This document shows positions 34,755 through 46,260 of a stretch of DNA of 64,000 nt, piece after piece (within the stretch, counting starts at the first letter, position 1; every line of letters starts with the position of its first letter). A program made the position numbers and the translations under genes. The notes under the pieces were generated by a model that was given only the letters and a program-made list of their open reading frames with translations, was not told where the DNA came from and did not search any database. Source of the stretch: Prochlorococcus sp. AG-402-C09 (GTDB taxonomy: Bacteria; Cyanobacteriota; Cyanobacteriia; PCC-6307; Cyanobiaceae); contig QCHN01000006.1 of assembly GCA_003279565.1 (NCBI GenBank), forward strand, positions 62,001-126,000. Direction: 5' to 3'.

Positions 34755-36329
34755 ATGGCTGACTTGCCCCAAATTATGGATGCCAATCTGCCTATGAGTA
34801 TTGATTCTCAGACAGTATTTCCATGGCTTTCACTCATTGTGCTCCTACCCATAGTTGGAGCATTAATAATGCCTTTTCTCCCAACGCAAGAAAGTAAAAA
34901 CTCTAATCTCCCAAGAAATATAGCCCTAGTTATTTTATTAACCGATTTTCTAATAATTGTATTGGCTTTTGCCAATTTGTTTGATCCAAGTAGCGAAAGT
35001 CTGCAGTTGGTTGAAAGACTTCAGTGGCTTCCTTCCATAGGACTCGAATGGTCATTAGGTGTAGATGGTATATCTGCACCACTAGTAGTTCTAAGCGGGC
35101 TAATAACTTTTTTGTCCGCAGCTGCAAGTTGGAAAGTTAAACAAAAAACAAGGCTTTACTTTGCTTTATTACTGATTCAAGCTTCAGCCCAAGCTTTAGT
35201 TTTCCTATCACAAGATTTCTTACTATTCTTTTTAGCTTGGGAGCTTGAACTTGTTCCTGTCTATTTATTGATTGCTATTTGGGGAGGGAAAAGAAAACTA
35301 TATGCAGCAACAAAATTCATCCTTTATACAGCTCTAGCTTCCCTTTTAATATTAATTAGTGGGCTTGCTTTAGCTCTTTCTGGAGATCAATTTACCTTTA
35401 ATTTAAGTGAAATCGCAGCCAAATCTTTTACTGGTAATTTTGGGATATTTTGTTATTTAGGTTTTTTAATTGGTTTCGGAGTAAAGCTTCCTATCTTTCC
35501 ACTTCATACCTGGCTACCCGATGCTCATGGGGAGGCAAATGCACCGGTTTCAATGCTATTAGCTGGTGTTTTATTAAAAATGGGAGGTTACGCTCTCATA
35601 AGATTTAACGTCCAAATATTACCGGACACTCATTTAATACTCGCCCCAGCTTTAATCATCATTGGGATAGTAAATATTATTTATGGCGCTCTAAATGCTT
35701 TTGCTCAAGACAATGTAAAAAGGCGCATAGCCTGCAGTTCTGTAAGTCATATGGGTTTTGTTCTTGTTGGAATTGGTGCAGTTAATGCACTTGGTATCAG
35801 TGGAGCGATGCTCCAAATGATTAGCCATGGACTGATTGCTGCCGCAATGTTTTTTGTTACTGGAAGTTTTTATGAAAGAACCAATACTCTTTCAATCCCG
35901 AATATGGGTGGTCTTGCAAAGGCGTTGCCAATTACTTTTGCATTCTTCTTAGCCAGTTCTTTAGCATCACTTGCCTTACCAGGGATGAGTGGGTTTATAA
36001 GTGAAATAACAGTTTTTCTTGGCATCACTAGTCAAGAAGGATTCACTTCGTTATTTAGAGCAATAACAATCCTATTAGCAGCTATTGGACTGGTCTTAAC
36101 TCCTATCTACCTTCTTTCAATGTGTAGAAGAGTATTCTTTGGCCCAAGGATACCTGCTTTATCGATTGTCAAAGAAATGGATGCGAGAGAGCTTTCAATA
36201 GGTTTAAGCCTCTTAGTTCCTACATTAGTAATAGGTTTTTGGCCAAGGATAGCTATTGATTTGTATGAGGTATCAACAAATGCTCTCGCACAATCATTAA
36301 TTACCAATAACCTTGTACCAATCAGTTAG
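34755..36329 (+). CDS. ndhD: NAD(P)H dehydrogenase subunit 4 (NdhD-type)
   Basis: [63 protein letters not shown]. Confidence 0.96.
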   Translation: MADLPQIMDANLPMSIDSQTVFPWLSLIVLLPIVGALIMPFLPTQESKNSNLPRNIALVILLTDFLIIVLAFANLFDPSSESLQLVERLQWLPSIGLEWSLGVDGISAPLVVLSGLITFLSAAASWKVKQKTRLYFALLLIQASAQALVFLSQDFLLFFLAWELELVPVYLLIAIWGGKRKLYAATKFILYTALASLLILISGLALALSGDQFTFNLSEIAAKSFTGNFGIFCYLGFLIGFGVKLPIFPLHTWLPDAHGEANAPVSMLLAGVLLKMGGYALIRFNVQILPDTHLILAPALIIIGIVNIIYGALNAFAQDNVKRRIACSSVSHMGFVLVGIGAVNALGISGAMLQMISHGLIAAAMFFVTGSFYERTNTLSIPNMGGLAKALPITFAFFLASSLASLALPGMSGFISEITVFLGITSQEGFTSLFRAITILLAAIGLVLTPIYLLSMCRRVFFGPRIPALSIVKEMDARELSIGLSLLVPTLVIGFWPRIAIDLYEVSTNALAQSLITNNLVPIS

Positions 36330-36345
36330 TTTTTGATCCTAAAAA

Positions 36346-38457
36346 ATGACTTCAATTAAGCCAACAGCACTATTAAAAGGTGAAGGTCTTCCTGATTACG
36401 ATAAAATCACCCCTAACGAGATCACCGAAAATATACCCAAACTGATAAAAGAACTAAATGAAGAATTAAATAAACTAGAAGAACAACTCGAAAAACAATT
36501 ACCAACCAAAAGCTCTCTAAGTTGGGAAGATGTAATGCCTCATCTTTACGATATAGGTGAAAAGCTCAGATGGAGCTGGGGAGTTGTCAGTCATCTGAAT
36601 GCTGTATGCAATTCCACTGAACTACGTGAGGTACATTCAAGTCAGCAACCGACAATCGTCAGATTTAGTAATCAGCTTGCTCAAAACGAAGTCATTTTCA
36701 AGGCACTCTCAAATTTGAAAGAGCATGGAAACATAAAAGATGAAACACAAATCAGAATAATTGAGACAGAACTAATAACGATGAAAAACAAAGGAATTGG
36801 TCTAGAAGCTAAAGAAAAAGCACTATTTAATTCTCGCAGTGAGCGATTAGCTGAATTATCAACTACTTTTAGTAACAATGTATTAGATGCAACTAAGAAT
36901 TGGAGTCTTTTATTAAAAAACAAGTCAGAAGTCGAGGGGCTTCCTGAAAGAGCACTTGAGACATTGGCTCTTGCGGCAAAGGAGTCTGGTGACAAAGATG
37001 AAGAAGGCAATGATCCATCACCATCAAATGGTCCATGGAGAGTTGGCTTAGATATGCCTAGGTACATTCCTTTTCAAACTTATGCAAAAGATAGACGTCT
37101 CAGAGAAAAAGTTTATAGAGCCTTTGTAAGTAGAGCTAGCGATGGAGAAATTAGTAACAAAAAAATAATTGAAGAAATTTTAGATCTCAGAAACAAACAG
37201 GCAAAACTATTGGGATATAAAAACTGGTGTGAAATTAGTTTAGCCACAAAGATGGCGGACAATGAAAATGCTGTTGAGATGTTACTCGAAGAATTACGAA
37301 TGGCTGCAATGCCTCATGCTGAAAAAGAAGTGGTACATCTACGTGAGTGTGCTAAAAGAAATGGAGAAAACAAAGATTTTGAGCTATCTCCATGGGATGT
37401 AAGTTTTTGGGCTGAAGTTTTACGCAAAGAGAAATACGATCTTGACCAAGAGAAACTCAGACCATGGTTTCCTTTAGATCAAGTTCTTAATGGTCTATTC
37501 AATTTGTGCAAAAGACTTTTTGAAATTGATATTGAAGAAGCAAGTAATACCGCTCCTTCATGGCATAAAGATGTCCGTTTCTTCAATGTTAAAAATTTAG
37601 ATGGCCAGAAAATTGCTGCTTTCTATCTAGATCCTTTCAGTCGTCCTGCGACAAAAAGAGGAGGTGCCTGGATGGATGAATGTTTGTGCCGAAATCAAAA
37701 AACGAAAAATGATATTGTTCTCCCAGTAGCCTATTTAGTCTGTAATCAAACGCCTCCTATTGCGGACAAACCCAGTCTGATGAGTTTCGAAGAAGTAGAA
37801 ACTCTCTTCCATGAATTTGGTCATGGACTACAACATATGCTGACGACTGTAAATTATCCTCAAGCAGCCGGTATTAATAACGTTGAATGGGATGCAGTCG
37901 AATTAGCAAGCCAATTCATGGAAAATTGGTGCCTAGAGGATCAAACAATTTCTGAAATAGCAATCCATTGGAAGACGAAAGAGCCATTACCAGAATCAGA
38001 AATCAATAAATTGAGACTAAGCAGAACATTTAATTCTGGGCTTGCGACTTTAAGGCAAATACATTTTGCTCTTACTGATCTAAAACTCCATAGTCAGTGG
38101 AATGAAGAATTAGAAATTTCCCCAGATGAGTTACGACGAGAAATCGCAAAAACCACAACCGTGTTGGATCCTATTCCAGAAGATCAATTTCTCTGTGCCT
38201 TCAGTCATATTTTTGCTGGTGGCTATGCTGCTGGATACTACTCTTATAAATGGGCTGAGGTACTCAGCTCTGATGCCTTTGCCGCATTTGAAGAGGCAGG
38301 CCTTGCTAATCATGATGAAGTCCGAAAGATTGGTAAAAAATATCGCGATTCAATTCTTAGTCTTGGTGGTAGTCGATCACCCAACAAAGTTTTCAAACAA
38401 TTTAGAGGACGCCTTCCCTCTACTGAAGCTCTAATAAGACATAGCGGTCTTAATTAG
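36346..38457 (+). CDS. prlC: M3-family oligopeptidase A
   Basis: Zinc motif LFHEFGHGLQHMLT (HExxH); PFSRPATKRGGAWMDECLCR. Confidence 0.95.
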   Translation: MTSIKPTALLKGEGLPDYDKITPNEITENIPKLIKELNEELNKLEEQLEKQLPTKSSLSWEDVMPHLYDIGEKLRWSWGVVSHLNAVCNSTELREVHSSQQPTIVRFSNQLAQNEVIFKALSNLKEHGNIKDETQIRIIETELITMKNKGIGLEAKEKALFNSRSERLAELSTTFSNNVLDATKNWSLLLKNKSEVEGLPERALETLALAAKESGDKDEEGNDPSPSNGPWRVGLDMPRYIPFQTYAKDRRLREKVYRAFVSRASDGEISNKKIIEEILDLRNKQAKLLGYKNWCEISLATKMADNENAVEMLLEELRMAAMPHAEKEVVHLRECAKRNGENKDFELSPWDVSFWAEVLRKEKYDLDQEKLRPWFPLDQVLNGLFNLCKRLFEIDIEEASNTAPSWHKDVRFFNVKNLDGQKIAAFYLDPFSRPATKRGGAWMDECLCRNQKTKNDIVLPVAYLVCNQTPPIADKPSLMSFEEVETLFHEFGHGLQHMLTTVNYPQAAGINNVEWDAVELASQFMENWCLEDQTISEIAIHWKTKEPLPESEINKLRLSRTFNSGLATLRQIHFALTDLKLHSQWNEELEISPDELRREIAKTTTVLDPIPEDQFLCAFSHIFAGGYAAGYYSYKWAEVLSSDAFAAFEEAGLANHDEVRKIGKKYRDSILSLGGSRSPNKVFKQFRGRLPSTEALIRHSGLN

Positions 38458-39056
38458 CTATTATTAAAAATCTTTTTGGCTAAAATATCTAGAGAACTTG
38501 AGTTTGTTATCAATTGTTTATGTGTCAACACAGGTAAGTGATAGGAATCACCAATAGAAAGTTTTGCTTGCCAGCCTGGGAATGACATCAAGTCCCATTT
38601 TGTAAAAAAGCTAGTACATTCAACATTTTCTAAGGAGGTCAAGTCATTATTTAACTGAGATAATAAACTACTTCCTCTTTTCATCTCTGCAATACCTGGC
38701 ATCAAAAACGAAGGGATCATTTGAGCAGTATAAGTACCAAAATGAGGCGAACCAATACTAAAAAAACGTTTGGTTCTTAAAAAACCATCATGATTTTGCA
38801 ACCAAAACCTACTAATTAATCCACCCATTGAAAAACCAACAATATCAATTTCGATTTTAGGGCCCACTAATTCCTCAATCTTAGAATCAAGATCTCGAGC
38901 TAAACATCTAAGGGATGTTTTCCCATATTTGTGTGGTAGATGTGGTCTGTGCAATTCATAATCATCTTCTTTTATTTTTTTTATTAATTTTTCAAATAAT
39001 TTGGGATTGTTCCACAAACCATGAACAAGAAAAATTGGTCTTTTATTTGTATCCAA
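38454..39056 (-). CDS. Alpha/beta hydrolase / lipase-like protein
   Basis: IFLVHGLWNNPKLFEKLI, IVGFSMGGLISRFWLQ (GxSxG). Confidence 0.85.
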   Translation of the reverse strand: MDTNKRPIFLVHGLWNNPKLFEKLIKKIKEDDYELHRPHLPHKYGKTSLRCLARDLDSKIEELVGPKIEIDIVGFSMGGLISRFWLQNHDGFLRTKRFFSIGSPHFGTYTAQMIPSFLMPGIAEMKRGSSLLSQLNNDLTSLENVECTSFFTKWDLMSFPGWQAKLSIGDSYHLPVLTHKQLITNSSSLDILAKKIFNNS

Positions 39057-39446
39057 TTAATTAAGAGGAAATGAGAAATTCCTTTTTTTTTCTATTAGAA
39101 CACTTCCAGTAAATCCATCTATTGGTGGCGAACATTTTGTCAGCAGAATATGAATTGGAACTGGTCCATATAGAGACTCAAGAAGATTCAAAATTTGATC
39201 GCTAAAATATTCAATCGTTAAGCATTTTATTTCAAATGAAAGTTTTTTAACTGCTTTAATTGCTACGCTGTAGTCTATTGATTTATCTAACTGATCAAGC
39301 GTGGATGCCTCGTCCAAATCCAACCAAAAGCTGATGTCAAGAAGAAAACTTTGACCATGTATTCGCTCACTTTCTAAAACACCTACATGGGCCCATAGAT
39401 TTATATCTTTAATATGAATTACACTTAAATTATTAAATTGACTCAT
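39057..39446 (-). CDS. folB: Dihydroneopterin aldolase
   Basis: [34 protein letters not shown]...[11 protein letters not shown]. Confidence 0.9.
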   Translation of the reverse strand: MSQFNNLSVIHIKDINLWAHVGVLESERIHGQSFLLDISFWLDLDEASTLDQLDKSIDYSVAIKAVKKLSFEIKCLTIEYFSDQILNLLESLYGPVPIHILLTKCSPPIDGFTGSVLIEKKRNFSFPLN

Positions 39447-40759
39447 AATGGTAGATCAACATGAGAAAAGTTTCTATCTCCAGAAGCGAAATCCTTAACG
39501 AGGTCACCATCACCTCTTAGATAATAGCGATAGGTAACTAAGCCTTCCAGTCCAACTGGTCCTCTTGGTGGAAGAGTCTGAGTACTTATCCCAACTTCAG
39601 ATCCAAATCCATATCGGAAACCATCCGCAAAACGAGTAGAGCAATTATGATAAACGCCTGCACTATCAACTGAACTTAAAAATTTTTCAGCAACTTCTTT
39701 ATCATCAGTAACTATCGCCTCCGTATGACGAGAGCTATATTTACGAATATGTTCTATAGCTTCATCTACATTACGCACAATTTTTATTGAAAGAATTAAA
39801 TCAAGATATTCTGTAGACCAGTCTGCCTCATCAGCCTTATTTTTCACACCTAAAGATTGACTTTTTGAATCTCCCTTAAGAGTAACTCCTGCACTAGAAA
39901 AAATTGGCAAGCCTTTTTTTAAAAACATCTCGGCAACATCTTCATGAATTAATAATGTCTCAATTGCATTACAAGCAGCAGGATATTGAATCTTACTATC
40001 TAAAGCTATACTTATAGCTTTAGTAATATCTATAGAATTATCTACATATAGATGACAAATCCCATCAGCATGCCCTAAGACAGGGATACGTGTATTTTCT
40101 TGAATAAATTGGACTAACTCATTGCTACCTCTGGGTATTATCAAATTGACAAACCGATCCAAACGAAGCAAACCTAAGCTTTCTTGACGTGTAGTGAGCA
40201 AAGACAACGCTCCTGAGCCCACATTTGATTTGCTTAACCCCTTATCAAGAGAATCCATTATTGCTTGATTGGTGGCTTTTGCTTCACTTCCTCCTTTTAA
40301 TAAAGCTCCATTACCCGAACGAACAGCAAGAGATGCTATTTGTATTAATGCATCTGGTCTCGATTCAAATATCACTCCTAAAACTCCTAATGGAACTGTC
40401 ACTCTCTCAAGAATAAGATTTTCATCCAATTTCCTATGAAGCTGTCTCTTACCAATTGGATCTGCAAGATTAGAAACTTTAAGAACTCCGTCAATACATC
40501 CTTTGAGTTTAGTTTTTGTTAACTGAAGTCTTGCTAAAAGTGATTTATTCAACCCTTCTTTTTCTGATCTTTCAAGATCTTGAATATTTGCTTTTAAAAT
40601 TTCATCAACATTATCATTTAACGCATTTGCCATTTCAGTCAAAGCCTCACACCTTTGTTTATTAGTGGATTGACCAAGCAAAATAGAAGCATCTTTTGCA
40701 CTCTCTGCTACTTTTATTAGCTGAGGCGTGGGTTCAGGAACTGAAAAGTTTGTACTCAT
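39443..40759 (-). CDS. proA: Glutamate-5-semialdehyde (gamma-glutamyl phosphate) reductase
   Basis: [68 protein letters not shown]. Confidence 0.97.
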   Translation of the reverse strand: MSTNFSVPEPTPQLIKVAESAKDASILLGQSTNKQRCEALTEMANALNDNVDEILKANIQDLERSEKEGLNKSLLARLQLTKTKLKGCIDGVLKVSNLADPIGKRQLHRKLDENLILERVTVPLGVLGVIFESRPDALIQIASLAVRSGNGALLKGGSEAKATNQAIMDSLDKGLSKSNVGSGALSLLTTRQESLGLLRLDRFVNLIIPRGSNELVQFIQENTRIPVLGHADGICHLYVDNSIDITKAISIALDSKIQYPAACNAIETLLIHEDVAEMFLKKGLPIFSSAGVTLKGDSKSQSLGVKNKADEADWSTEYLDLILSIKIVRNVDEAIEHIRKYSSRHTEAIVTDDKEVAEKFLSSVDSAGVYHNCSTRFADGFRYGFGSEVGISTQTLPPRGPVGLEGLVTYRYYLRGDGDLVKDFASGDRNFSHVDLPL

Positions 40760-40822
40760 TTGATTTAGATCAACTATTTAATCAAAGATAAGTTGTCACT
40801 ATCTTTAAAATATTCCTTTGAT

Positions 40823-40896
40823 AGCTTGACGGCAAGGCAACGAAATAACTCGTTGCCTTGATTACGACAACAAATCGTTTGATAGCAAATCAAGCT
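40823..40896. repeat. Nested inverted-repeat element (perfect 11-bp inner stem, 7-bp outer arms)
   Basis: Inner CAAGGCAACGA (40833-40843) / TCGTTGCCTTG (40850-40860) with a 6-nt loop; outer AGCTTGA (40823-40829) / TCAAGCT (40890-40896). Confidence 0.85.
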
Positions 40897-40968
40897 TTAA
40901 AAAGAAAATAAAAACCTATCTAACTGAGCATTTTTTATTAAGTCATTTTTATTCAACTATTCATTTAT

Positions 40969-43900
40969 TTAATATCTAAAAAAGAGTTGAAGCTGACTTT
41001 GCCAATTCCCATCTTTGTCAAAAGAGCCCAGTAGACCTACATTAGGATTCATTTGAAAAGTAATATTTCCTTTTGGTGGAATATCTTGTCGATTAGGAGC
41101 AGCCTGAACTGAAAAATTAAATTTATCATTAAGATCAACTCCTATTTCAGTTACCCATGCCTGTTGCCCTGTCAGATTTACATCCTCCTGATCATTACTT
41201 GAAGAACTACTTTCACTAGCTTCATCCTCCAAATCTGATCCATTTATATATGCAGGATACAAAGACAATTGCAGCCTATCACTTAAAAACCCATTGATAT
41301 TGCCTTGAAGATACGAAGCAAAAGATCTATTCAAAAAACTAGCAAGCACATCTCCATTTCCACCACTACTTATTAGATTAGCAAGAGAATTACCTCCAAT
41401 AAGTCCTAACAACTCAACTCTTCCCAAAGAGGGACTACTTCTTAATTGAAAATTTTCACTAATCCGATCAGCAGGTCCGGAAGCAGTCACTTCGACATTT
41501 ACAAAACGAGATCCTCCAATACCAAATGATGCCATCCCATTAGAGGAGAAATTACTGACATCTCTAACATTGTCTGGGACACGGCTTTTTAAAGTCACAT
41601 CAACATATGGAACCAATCCCATAGAAGGTACAAATACGGCTACATTAGGTTCACTTTGATCTAAATTAAAAGTAGTCGTAAAGAGATTAACGTAGCCACT
41701 AACAAGTTTAATGACTCCACTAACTTCGAGTGTCTCGTCAAAAGCACCATTCAAGAAAAGAAATCCATCTGTTTCAAAGCTTGCCAATGGTTGAGAAACC
41801 AATCTTAATGTAGGGCCAAGTACGAGCTTAAAATTATCAAAGCTAATGGATTCCAATCCATTAGGAAAACCACCACTCACTATTCGACTCGCTGGAGCAT
41901 TTTCATCTTGAATAAATAAAACCAAAGGTTCCCTCTGGCTCCAATTTTGTTCAGGGAATTTACGAATACTTTTAACCTTTGAGTCTGTAGGGCGATCAGA
42001 TTTATCAGATTTATCCTTGTCGGGATTATTAGCTCTTTTAGCAAAAATAGAGCCCTCTGAAACAAACAATTCGCCTGCCAATCTAGGCTTAATAATCGAT
42101 CCATTAACAATAATCTTCGATGAGGCTTTGATATCAGTGAATGCTGTTTTGATACGTGTTTTTTCTATAGAAAGAACCAATGGTTCAATTTCACTTAATT
42201 TAGAATCAAATAACGAAATTCCTCCTTTACTGTTAATGACACCGTTTTGCCCAATATTTGCTATGAGTTTACGAACTTCAAGTCTATTAAAATCAAAAAC
42301 TATTGTACTATTCAAATTATTTATTTCTCTATTTTGAAAAAGTAGATCACTATTTTTTAAAACAAAAAAACCATTTGCAACAGGTCTTGCAGGTGTTCCA
42401 CTAATTAGCAAGCTCAGATCAGCAGTACCCGAAGTCCAAGTGACACTTCCTTTTGTTAGACCTGTCAAAAATACCAAGCCATCTCCATGACTTTCGACTT
42501 TTAGATCAATAGGATAAGAATTATTTAATGGATAGATTCCGCTTAATTCAACAGGATATATCGAAGATTGATCCCTTAGAGCTATATCAAATTCAAGATA
42601 ATTATCTTTAAAGAAAATATTTCCTTTATCTAAAACAATATTCCTGTCATCAATTAATGTGTCCTTAATAATTAAATCTGCAGTTACCTTTTTGGTTCCA
42701 TTAGCTAAACTATATTTACCGTTTAAACCAAAATATCCATTAACAGCTGAAGGGATAGGTGCAACTAAAGATAATAATGAAAAATTAAAATCAAGTAGAG
42801 AAAATTTTCCATCACCTGAACCTAGATTTCCATTGAAAGTTGCTTTAAAAGGTCTTATATCTTTAGAATTAATGATCTTCAATTTATTAGTCCAAACCTT
42901 ACCAAAGGCTTTTGCTTCTAACTTTAAATCAGATAGACTTGGACCAATTAATTTAACATCCCCATTGATATTTCCGTTAAGCTCATAAGGATTAATAACG
43001 CTCTGATTATTTATCTTTGAAATCTCTTCTCTATATGAATACTTAGACTTAGTTAAAGCTTCTAACTGACTATCTATAGAATTATTGGGGTAACCAATTA
43101 TCAATTTTTCTAAATCTTCAGCTTTACCCATTGCATCTGAATACTTAAACCCCAGTTTTGGGATCTCTAACGCTGTAGCAGCAATCCAAGTGGAGCTAAC
43201 ATTATTTATCTGAGCTGATAACGAGAATTCAGATCCCTTATTAATATCAAATTTAATCTTTCCATTTTTAGATGGTATTAATTTACCAGTTAAATTAGTC
43301 TCAGAATCTTTAATTTGACCTTTAATAGTTCCCTGTTTTAACTTAAAACCTAATAATCTAAAATAATCTAAATTCAACTCACCATTAATTAATAATGGGT
43401 CAAGAGAAAATATACCTTTACCTGAAACTTCTCCAAAGATTCTTTTAAAACTTTTTTCAGGTGGGAAAGCAACCTCTACTCGATCTAAACTGAATTTATT
43501 AGCATCCCACTCAAAAGCATTATTTTTAGGATTCAAATTTATTTTACCGCCTAATCTATTTAGGATTAAATCATTAAAATTACCATCTTTATTGAAGTTA
43601 ATTTGAAGATCACCAGGGATAGCAGACCCTTCTGATTTCATTTTCAAACTACCCCATTTATTTTGCTTTGGAACTCTATTAAAAGTACCTCTCCATTCCT
43701 CCCTTAAACGTATTCCATTGACTTGTGGATTATCTAAAGAAAGATTAATAGTAGAGTTTAATGAAGATAGAGGCCCATTAAAATACCCATTTGTACTTAA
43801 TTTCCCAGATAAGGATGCATTTAATATTGGATTTAATGCACCTAAAGGGAAAGAATCTAAATCTAAGTTAGCATTTAAATCTCCAGGTATAAAGCGTCTA

Positions 43901-44928
43901 TCAACAATTGAAATTGGTAATTTAAATTTCAACGTAAAAGGTTTATGATCAAAATCTTTGACTTTTATATAAGTAAAAGATTTTATATAAGTATTATCTT
44001 TTTTATAAAATGGAATTTCAGCTGAGGTAGAGATATCCCAATAACCATATTTCCAATTTGAATCTGTTATCTTTAACCTTTTATTATCACATTTTATTCT
44101 TGACTTATCGGTAGACAGGATATCACTTAGAAGTCCTCCTCTGAAGCTTAAATTATTTGCAATTAAATCACCTTTACATTTTAAAAAGCCTTTTTCTATA
44201 CCTAAATTAATTTTACCATTAATATTTCCCTTTGAAATTGTACTTGAACTATCTCCTAAAATCCCCTGAAGGAAGCCAAGTCTAAGTTTATTAATTCTTA
44301 CTTTACTTTGAAACTCTAATCCATCCCAGTAGCCCTTCCCAGAAAGATAGAGACTTCCCTGGTTTTTAGAATGTAAATTAATAGCACCATAAATTTTTTT
44401 CTTAGCAAGGTTTAGAGCAATATTTCCTTTAGCAAATAATATCTTTTCCCCAGGATTAAATATAATTTTAGTTGACCCTTTCAGATTAAATCTTAGATGA
44501 AGGTTATTTGACTTAGGATTATCAGACGAGGGTAAGACCCAAAAAGAACCTTCATTATTTTTGTTTAGTATGATTTCTGTTCCCTTTGGATTAAATATTG
44601 CAACAGGTTGCCAATTTAATAAACTTGCAATAGGTGCAAATTTAATGGTTAAAGTTGAGATATTAACCGATGAAGAATCTTTATCACCAGGAAGCAACTT
44701 CGTTCGTCCCAAAGCAGCACCCCATGGCCTAAGCCCCCTATAAGCACCTATTTTTAAAGGATGACCTAAAGAATCAGATAATGTTTTTTCTATTTGAGGT
44801 GAAAAGCGGCTTATAGTTCTGCCTACCAAGAGATCTGCTCCACTCCAAATCAAAACACCACCCAACGCCACAAAGGTTCCAGCAAGTCCCCACCGCTTAA
44901 ATTTTTTAGAACTCCACTCATCTCCCAT
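40969..44928 (-). CDS. tamB: TamB/DUF490 family translocation and assembly module protein
   Basis: 1319 aa, N-terminal TM, long beta-rich repeats, C-terminal VNLFTTTFNLDQSEPNVAVF...DRLQLSLYPAY...LNDKFNFSVQAAPNRQDIPPKGNITFQMNPNVGLLGSFDKDGNWQSQLQLFFRY. Confidence 0.9.
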   Translation of the reverse strand: MGDEWSSKKFKRWGLAGTFVALGGVLIWSGADLLVGRTISRFSPQIEKTLSDSLGHPLKIGAYRGLRPWGAALGRTKLLPGDKDSSSVNISTLTIKFAPIASLLNWQPVAIFNPKGTEIILNKNNEGSFWVLPSSDNPKSNNLHLRFNLKGSTKIIFNPGEKILFAKGNIALNLAKKKIYGAINLHSKNQGSLYLSGKGYWDGLEFQSKVRINKLRLGFLQGILGDSSSTISKGNINGKINLGIEKGFLKCKGDLIANNLSFRGGLLSDILSTDKSRIKCDNKRLKITDSNWKYGYWDISTSAEIPFYKKDNTYIKSFTYIKVKDFDHKPFTLKFKLPISIVDRRFIPGDLNANLDLDSFPLGALNPILNASLSGKLSTNGYFNGPLSSLNSTINLSLDNPQVNGIRLREEWRGTFNRVPKQNKWGSLKMKSEGSAIPGDLQINFNKDGNFNDLILNRLGGKINLNPKNNAFEWDANKFSLDRVEVAFPPEKSFKRIFGEVSGKGIFSLDPLLINGELNLDYFRLLGFKLKQGTIKGQIKDSETNLTGKLIPSKNGKIKFDINKGSEFSLSAQINNVSSTWIAATALEIPKLGFKYSDAMGKAEDLEKLIIGYPNNSIDSQLEALTKSKYSYREEISKINNQSVINPYELNGNINGDVKLIGPSLSDLKLEAKAFGKVWTNKLKIINSKDIRPFKATFNGNLGSGDGKFSLLDFNFSLLSLVAPIPSAVNGYFGLNGKYSLANGTKKVTADLIIKDTLIDDRNIVLDKGNIFFKDNYLEFDIALRDQSSIYPVELSGIYPLNNSYPIDLKVESHGDGLVFLTGLTKGSVTWTSGTADLSLLISGTPARPVANGFFVLKNSDLLFQNREINNLNSTIVFDFNRLEVRKLIANIGQNGVINSKGGISLFDSKLSEIEPLVLSIEKTRIKTAFTDIKASSKIIVNGSIIKPRLAGELFVSEGSIFAKRANNPDKDKSDKSDRPTDSKVKSIRKFPEQNWSQREPLVLFIQDENAPASRIVSGGFPNGLESISFDNFKLVLGPTLRLVSQPLASFETDGFLFLNGAFDETLEVSGVIKLVSGYVNLFTTTFNLDQSEPNVAVFVPSMGLVPYVDVTLKSRVPDNVRDVSNFSSNGMASFGIGGSRFVNVEVTASGPADRISENFQLRSSPSLGRVELLGLIGGNSLANLISSGGNGDVLASFLNRSFASYLQGNINGFLSDRLQLSLYPAYINGSDLEDEASESSSSSNDQEDVNLTGQQAWVTEIGVDLNDKFNFSVQAAPNRQDIPPKGNITFQMNPNVGLLGSFDKDGNWQSQLQLFFRY

Positions 44929-44994
44929 GAAACATTATTCTCAAACTTGGGGAGCCAACAAACTATAAAGAATCAATTCAGGAGAAACCAGCCT

Positions 44995-45534
44995 ATGTCT
45001 ATGATTGAAGTTATCAAAGAAGTAACAATCTGGCTAGCTTGGGGAGGCTCAGGACTTGGTCTCTTGACTGTTTTGGCTTATTTATTTAACTGGGGAATTA
45101 AATTCCGTCTGACTGGGACAACAATTTTCACACTTTTACTGTCTGCCAGTTGCTGGGCCTTCGAGCAAAGTTATACACCTCCTTTTAATGTGGAAGGTTA
45201 CAAATATGCTCCTATTGTTTACGACAACGGATTTGATTTAGTTGTTGCTCAAGCATCAAACGATTTTCCTGAAGAGGCGATCAAACCAACATTGTTACAA
45301 ATAGCTGGCAATTTGAAAGGAGGAGGAAGAAACGGTGCCCAAGTCAAGGTAAGGATAAGAAAGATAGAATCGGATGGGAATGGAATAAGTAAACCAATTG
45401 TTCTTGGTGAAATAATAAATGATTTAAAAGAATCAAAGATAATAGAATTACCAGATAGGAATTATCCTCCAAGTGAAGATTTAACGAACGAGGTTTATTT
45501 TGATGAAAATACCTCATTAGAGACATATGAATAA
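44995..45534 (+). CDS. Ycf51-like conserved membrane protein
   Basis: WLAWGGSGLGLLTVLAYLFNWGIKFRLTGTTIFTLLLSASCWAFEQSYTPPF as in Ycf51. Track ORF begins at 44947; ATG 44995 is preferred. Confidence 0.85.
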   Translation: MSMIEVIKEVTIWLAWGGSGLGLLTVLAYLFNWGIKFRLTGTTIFTLLLSASCWAFEQSYTPPFNVEGYKYAPIVYDNGFDLVVAQASNDFPEEAIKPTLLQIAGNLKGGGRNGAQVKVRIRKIESDGNGISKPIVLGEIINDLKESKIIELPDRNYPPSEDLTNEVYFDENTSLETYE

Positions 45535-45925
45535 AAAGTTATTCTTGAAAAATCTTCCTAAAAGCTTTTATCAAGAAGAAAAGATACTCTTATCAAATGA
45601 TATAAAAACTTGGAATTCTTTATTATCAATTAGTGACGAAGAAATTAATAATCTAATTTATGGAAGCCTGGGTAGTATTCGCAATCTAAAAAGACTTAAA
45701 TGCATAGCATATTTCATATGCACTTTAGATATTGAACTTAACGAAGCAGCCTTGCTAATGCACTCAGGATTGATTTCTAACAAGGCACTTTCTCGACTTA
45801 GTCCTCAAGAGCTAGTTCAAAAGACTGGACGTTTTGAAAGAATTTTAAGAACAGGACGAATTCCATTAATAGATCTAAGCAAAGCCAATGTTTTAATAGA
45901 GAAAGCTAAAAAAACCATTATTTAA
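45527..45925 (+). CDS. DUF4332-like (helix-hairpin-helix) protein
   Basis: ALLMHSGLISNKALSRLSPQELVQKTGRFERILRTGRIPLIDLSKANVLIEKAKK. 8-nt overlap with the Ycf51 gene. Confidence 0.8.
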   Translation: MNKKLFLKNLPKSFYQEEKILLSNDIKTWNSLLSISDEEINNLIYGSLGSIRNLKRLKCIAYFICTLDIELNEAALLMHSGLISNKALSRLSPQELVQKTGRFERILRTGRIPLIDLSKANVLIEKAKKTII

Positions 45926-45982
45926 ATTTACCCAAGAACAATTTGGTAATAGAATAAAAATAAACTAGGTAAACTTGAACAA

Positions 45983-46252
45983 ATGAATAGTTTACTAATC
46001 ACTTTTATATTTACATCATTTGCAATTAATCAAGCTGCAATAGCTCAATCTAGACTTCTTGAAGGTGTAAAAAGGAATCCTGATGAAGCACAGTCCATTT
46101 GCGAAAGTTTCAAAGAACTAAATAAAGAAAATATTTCAGCTGGTTCAAAAAAATCTATTCAGAAAATTTCAATTCAAAAGAATATAAGCGAAGTTGATGC
46201 TGAGATCCTTTCGATGTACGTAAGAGGTCTTCATTGCCCAGAAACTTTTTAA
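45983..46252 (+). CDS. Small putative secreted protein, 89 aa
   Basis: N-terminal signal-like MNSLLITFIFTSFAINQAAIAQS; two Cys in the mature part; no recognised family. Confidence 0.65.
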   Translation: MNSLLITFIFTSFAINQAAIAQSRLLEGVKRNPDEAQSICESFKELNKENISAGSKKSIQKISIQKNISEVDAEILSMYVRGLHCPETF

Positions 46253-46260
46253 AGCAAATA

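Noticed and set aside
36681-37067. 128-aa minus-strand ORF
   Set aside because: Antisense to prlC, Ser/Leu-rich shadow translation.
42017-42337. 106-aa plus-strand ORF
   Set aside because: Antisense to tamB; no independent coding signal.
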